DNA of 8,506 nucleotides from JAYWAM01 sp043782425 (GTDB taxonomy: Bacteria; Pseudomonadota; Gammaproteobacteria; Burkholderiales; Usitatibacteraceae). Below are positions 7,717 to 8,506 of the stretch, piece by piece (position 1 is the stretch's first letter; each line of letters starts with the position of its first letter). The stretch covers positions 1 to 8,506 of the forward strand of contig JAYWAM010000346.1 in assembly GCA_043782425.1 (NCBI GenBank), in the 5' to 3' direction. The translations under genes were made by a program, and so were the position numbers. The notes below the pieces were generated by a model. It was not told the DNA's origin. It saw only the letters and a list, made by a program, of their open reading frames with translations, and searched no databases.

Positions 7717-7722
7717 AGAGGT
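7717..7722 (+). promoter_or_regulatory. Shine-Dalgarno sequence that supports a TTG start
   Basis: AGAGGT lies 5 nt before TTG at 7728. The reading frame of the PAS protein has a stop (TAA) at 7695-7697 and no ATG between that stop and the first PAS unit. This site with TTG is the best-supported initiation point. Confidence 0.6.
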
Positions 7723-7727
7723 CAACC

Positions 7728-8506
7728 TTGTTCGATAAAAGCGAAAAAAACGGCGAATCTGCCGCTCATGGCAACGCCGCTACGGCGGATGTCATCACCG
7801 AGGTGCGCCGCGAAGAGGCTCTGCTAAAAAAGGGCGCCTTACAGAGCGCGATTTTTAACAGCGCCAACTTTTCTAGCATTGCCACCGATGCGAAGGGCGT
7901 CATTCAGATCTTCAACGTCGGCGCCGAACGCATGCTGGGCTATACCGCTGCCGACGTGATGAACAAGATCACGCCTGCCGACATTTCCGATTCTCAAGAA
8001 GTCATCGCGCGCGCCAAGGCCTTGAGCATCGAACTCGGCACCCCCATCACGCCGGGCTTTGAGGCCCTGGTATTCAAGGCTTCACGTGGCATTGAAGATA
8101 TTTACGAGCTGACCTACATCCGCAAGGACGGCAGCCGCTTCCCTGCCGTGGTGTCAGTCACGGCTTTGCGCGATGACCAAGATGCCATCATCGGCTATCT
8201 GCTGATCGGCACCGACAACACCGCGCGCAAGCAGGCCGAAGAGGCGCTGCTCAAGGCGGGGGCCTTGCAGAGCGCCATTTTCAACAGCGCCAACTTTTCC
8301 AGCATCGCCACCGACGCAAAGGGTGTGATACAAATTTTCAACGTCGGCGCCGAACGCATGCTGGGCTATGCAGCCGCCGACGTGATGAACAAGATCACGC
8401 CGGCCGACATTTCCGACCCGCAGGAAGTGATCGCGCGCGCCAAGGCGTTAAGCGCCGAGCTCGGCACCCCCATCACGCCCGGGTTCGAGGCGCTGGTGTT
8501 CAAGGC
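7728..8506 (+). CDS. tandem PAS-domain sensor protein, 3' end outside the window
   Basis: The frame is open from TTG 7728 to the window end: 259 complete codons plus two bases. After a polar leader of about 28 residues come PAS units. The first (about 36-165) is complete, with FNSANFSSIATDAKGVIQIF, the NVGAERMLGY signature (63-72), a DGSRFPAVVSVTALRD strand region and the GTDNTARKQAEEALLKAGAL linker typical of PAS/PAC S-box proteins. The second begins at about 178 and is cut off by the window. There is no signal peptide or membrane segment in the visible part, so a cytoplasmic sensor is likely. PAS arrays like this are normally followed by a histidine kinase or by GGDEF/EAL output domains; the output is not visible here. 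Lying 192 nt after a c-di-GMP enzyme gene hints at a signalling neighbourhood but does not prove a partnership. The start is TTG, not ATG, with a reasonable ribosome binding site. Confidence 0.85.
   Translation, partial: MFDKSEKNGESAAHGNAATADVITEVRREEALLKKGALQSAIFNSANFSSIATDAKGVIQIFNVGAERMLGYTAADVMNKITPADISDSQEVIARAKALSIELGTPITPGFEALVFKASRGIEDIYELTYIRKDGSRFPAVVSVTALRDDQDAIIGYLLIGTDNTARKQAEEALLKAGALQSAIFNSANFSSIATDAKGVIQIFNVGAERMLGYAAADVMNKITPADISDPQEVIARAKALSAELGTPITPGFEALVFK
7812..8237 (+). repeat. PAS-unit tandem repeat, copy 1 (426 bp)
   Basis: This is the first full copy of a 142-codon in-frame unit, beginning at the EEALLKKGAL linker and ending just before EEALLKAGAL. It covers residues 29-170 of the sensor protein and contains one PAS domain plus its helical linker. 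The exact period is 426 bp, so adding or losing copies keeps the frame. Confidence 0.9.
8238..8506 (+). repeat. PAS-unit tandem repeat, copy 2 (cut by window end)
   Basis: The 89 complete codons visible here differ from copy 1 at four residues (K35/A177, T73/A215, S89/P231, I101/A243). By hand count, about 37 of 267 nucleotides differ, mostly at silent third positions. The unit continues past the window, so further copies cannot be counted. Confidence 0.88.

Larger units (their letters stand above)
7536..7727. other. intergenic region before the PAS gene
   Basis: These 192 nt hold the hairpin at 7549-7579, a small palindrome TGTGC-TTTAGC-GCACA around 7655-7670, and an AT-rich stretch including GATAAT at 7693-7698 that could serve as a -10 element. 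No well-spaced -35 partner was found for GATAAT, so no promoter is called. A promoter for the downstream sensor gene is plausible here, because the gap is far larger than those inside the upstream operon, but it is not demonstrated. Confidence 0.4.

Noticed and set aside
7615..7827. 70-codon plus-strand ORF across the intergenic region
   Set aside because: It overlaps the start of the PAS protein in another frame, has no ribosome site and its translation is low-complexity and unlike any family known to me.
7812..8506. Tandem repeat as a CRISPR array or mobile element
   Set aside because: The unit is 426 bp, in frame and coding for PAS domains; there are no short direct repeats with spacers.

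Overview
The window reads like the chromosome of a Gram-negative, moderately GC-rich bacterium, most likely a betaproteobacterium. This rests on general protein character: a Pseudomonas/Chromobacterium-type phenylalanine hydroxylase, a short bacterial fumarylacetoacetase, a large Cache-HAMP-GAF-GGDEF-EAL protein and a tandem PAS sensor. Tandem PAS units of this wording recur, from memory, in Gallionella/Sideroxydans-like and related Betaproteobacteria. The genus cannot be fixed from the sequence alone. All genes found are on the + strand.

Region 1 (34-4284) is a compact aromatic amino acid catabolic cluster: hpd, hmgA, a fumarylacetoacetase gene and phhA. The gaps are an ATGA overlap, 9 nt and 28 nt, so they probably form one operon. 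Together they convert phenylalanine to tyrosine (PhhA) and, after transamination by an enzyme not encoded here, 4-hydroxyphenylpyruvate to homogentisate (Hpd), maleylacetoacetate (HmgA), and finally fumarate plus acetoacetate (Fah). Metal-ligand residues are visible in all four enzymes. The window contains no maleylacetoacetate isomerase, pterin carbinolamine dehydratase or tyrosine aminotransferase gene.

Region 2 (4285-4628) holds a decayed fragment that resembles an IS701-type DDE transposase. It has one internal stop and an Asp-to-Asn change at the likely catalytic position. It is followed by a 14-codon ORF with a strong Shine-Dalgarno sequence that ends in an ATGA overlap with the next gene.

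Region 3 (4629-7535) encodes a 968-residue membrane-anchored c-di-GMP protein: Cache sensor, HAMP, GAF, degenerate GGDEF and intact EAL. It is predicted to be a phosphodiesterase.

Region 4 (7536-7727) is an intergenic stretch with an imperfect hairpin and no convincing promoter. Region 5 (7728-8506, running off the end) is the start of a tandem-PAS sensor protein that begins at TTG. It has a 426-bp repeat unit whose copies are almost identical as protein but clearly diverged at synonymous sites.

Most of the window is recognisable. The parts that best merit a second look are the transposase relic with its small leader-like ORF, the broken GGDEF site in an otherwise intact EAL protein, and the PAS repeats.
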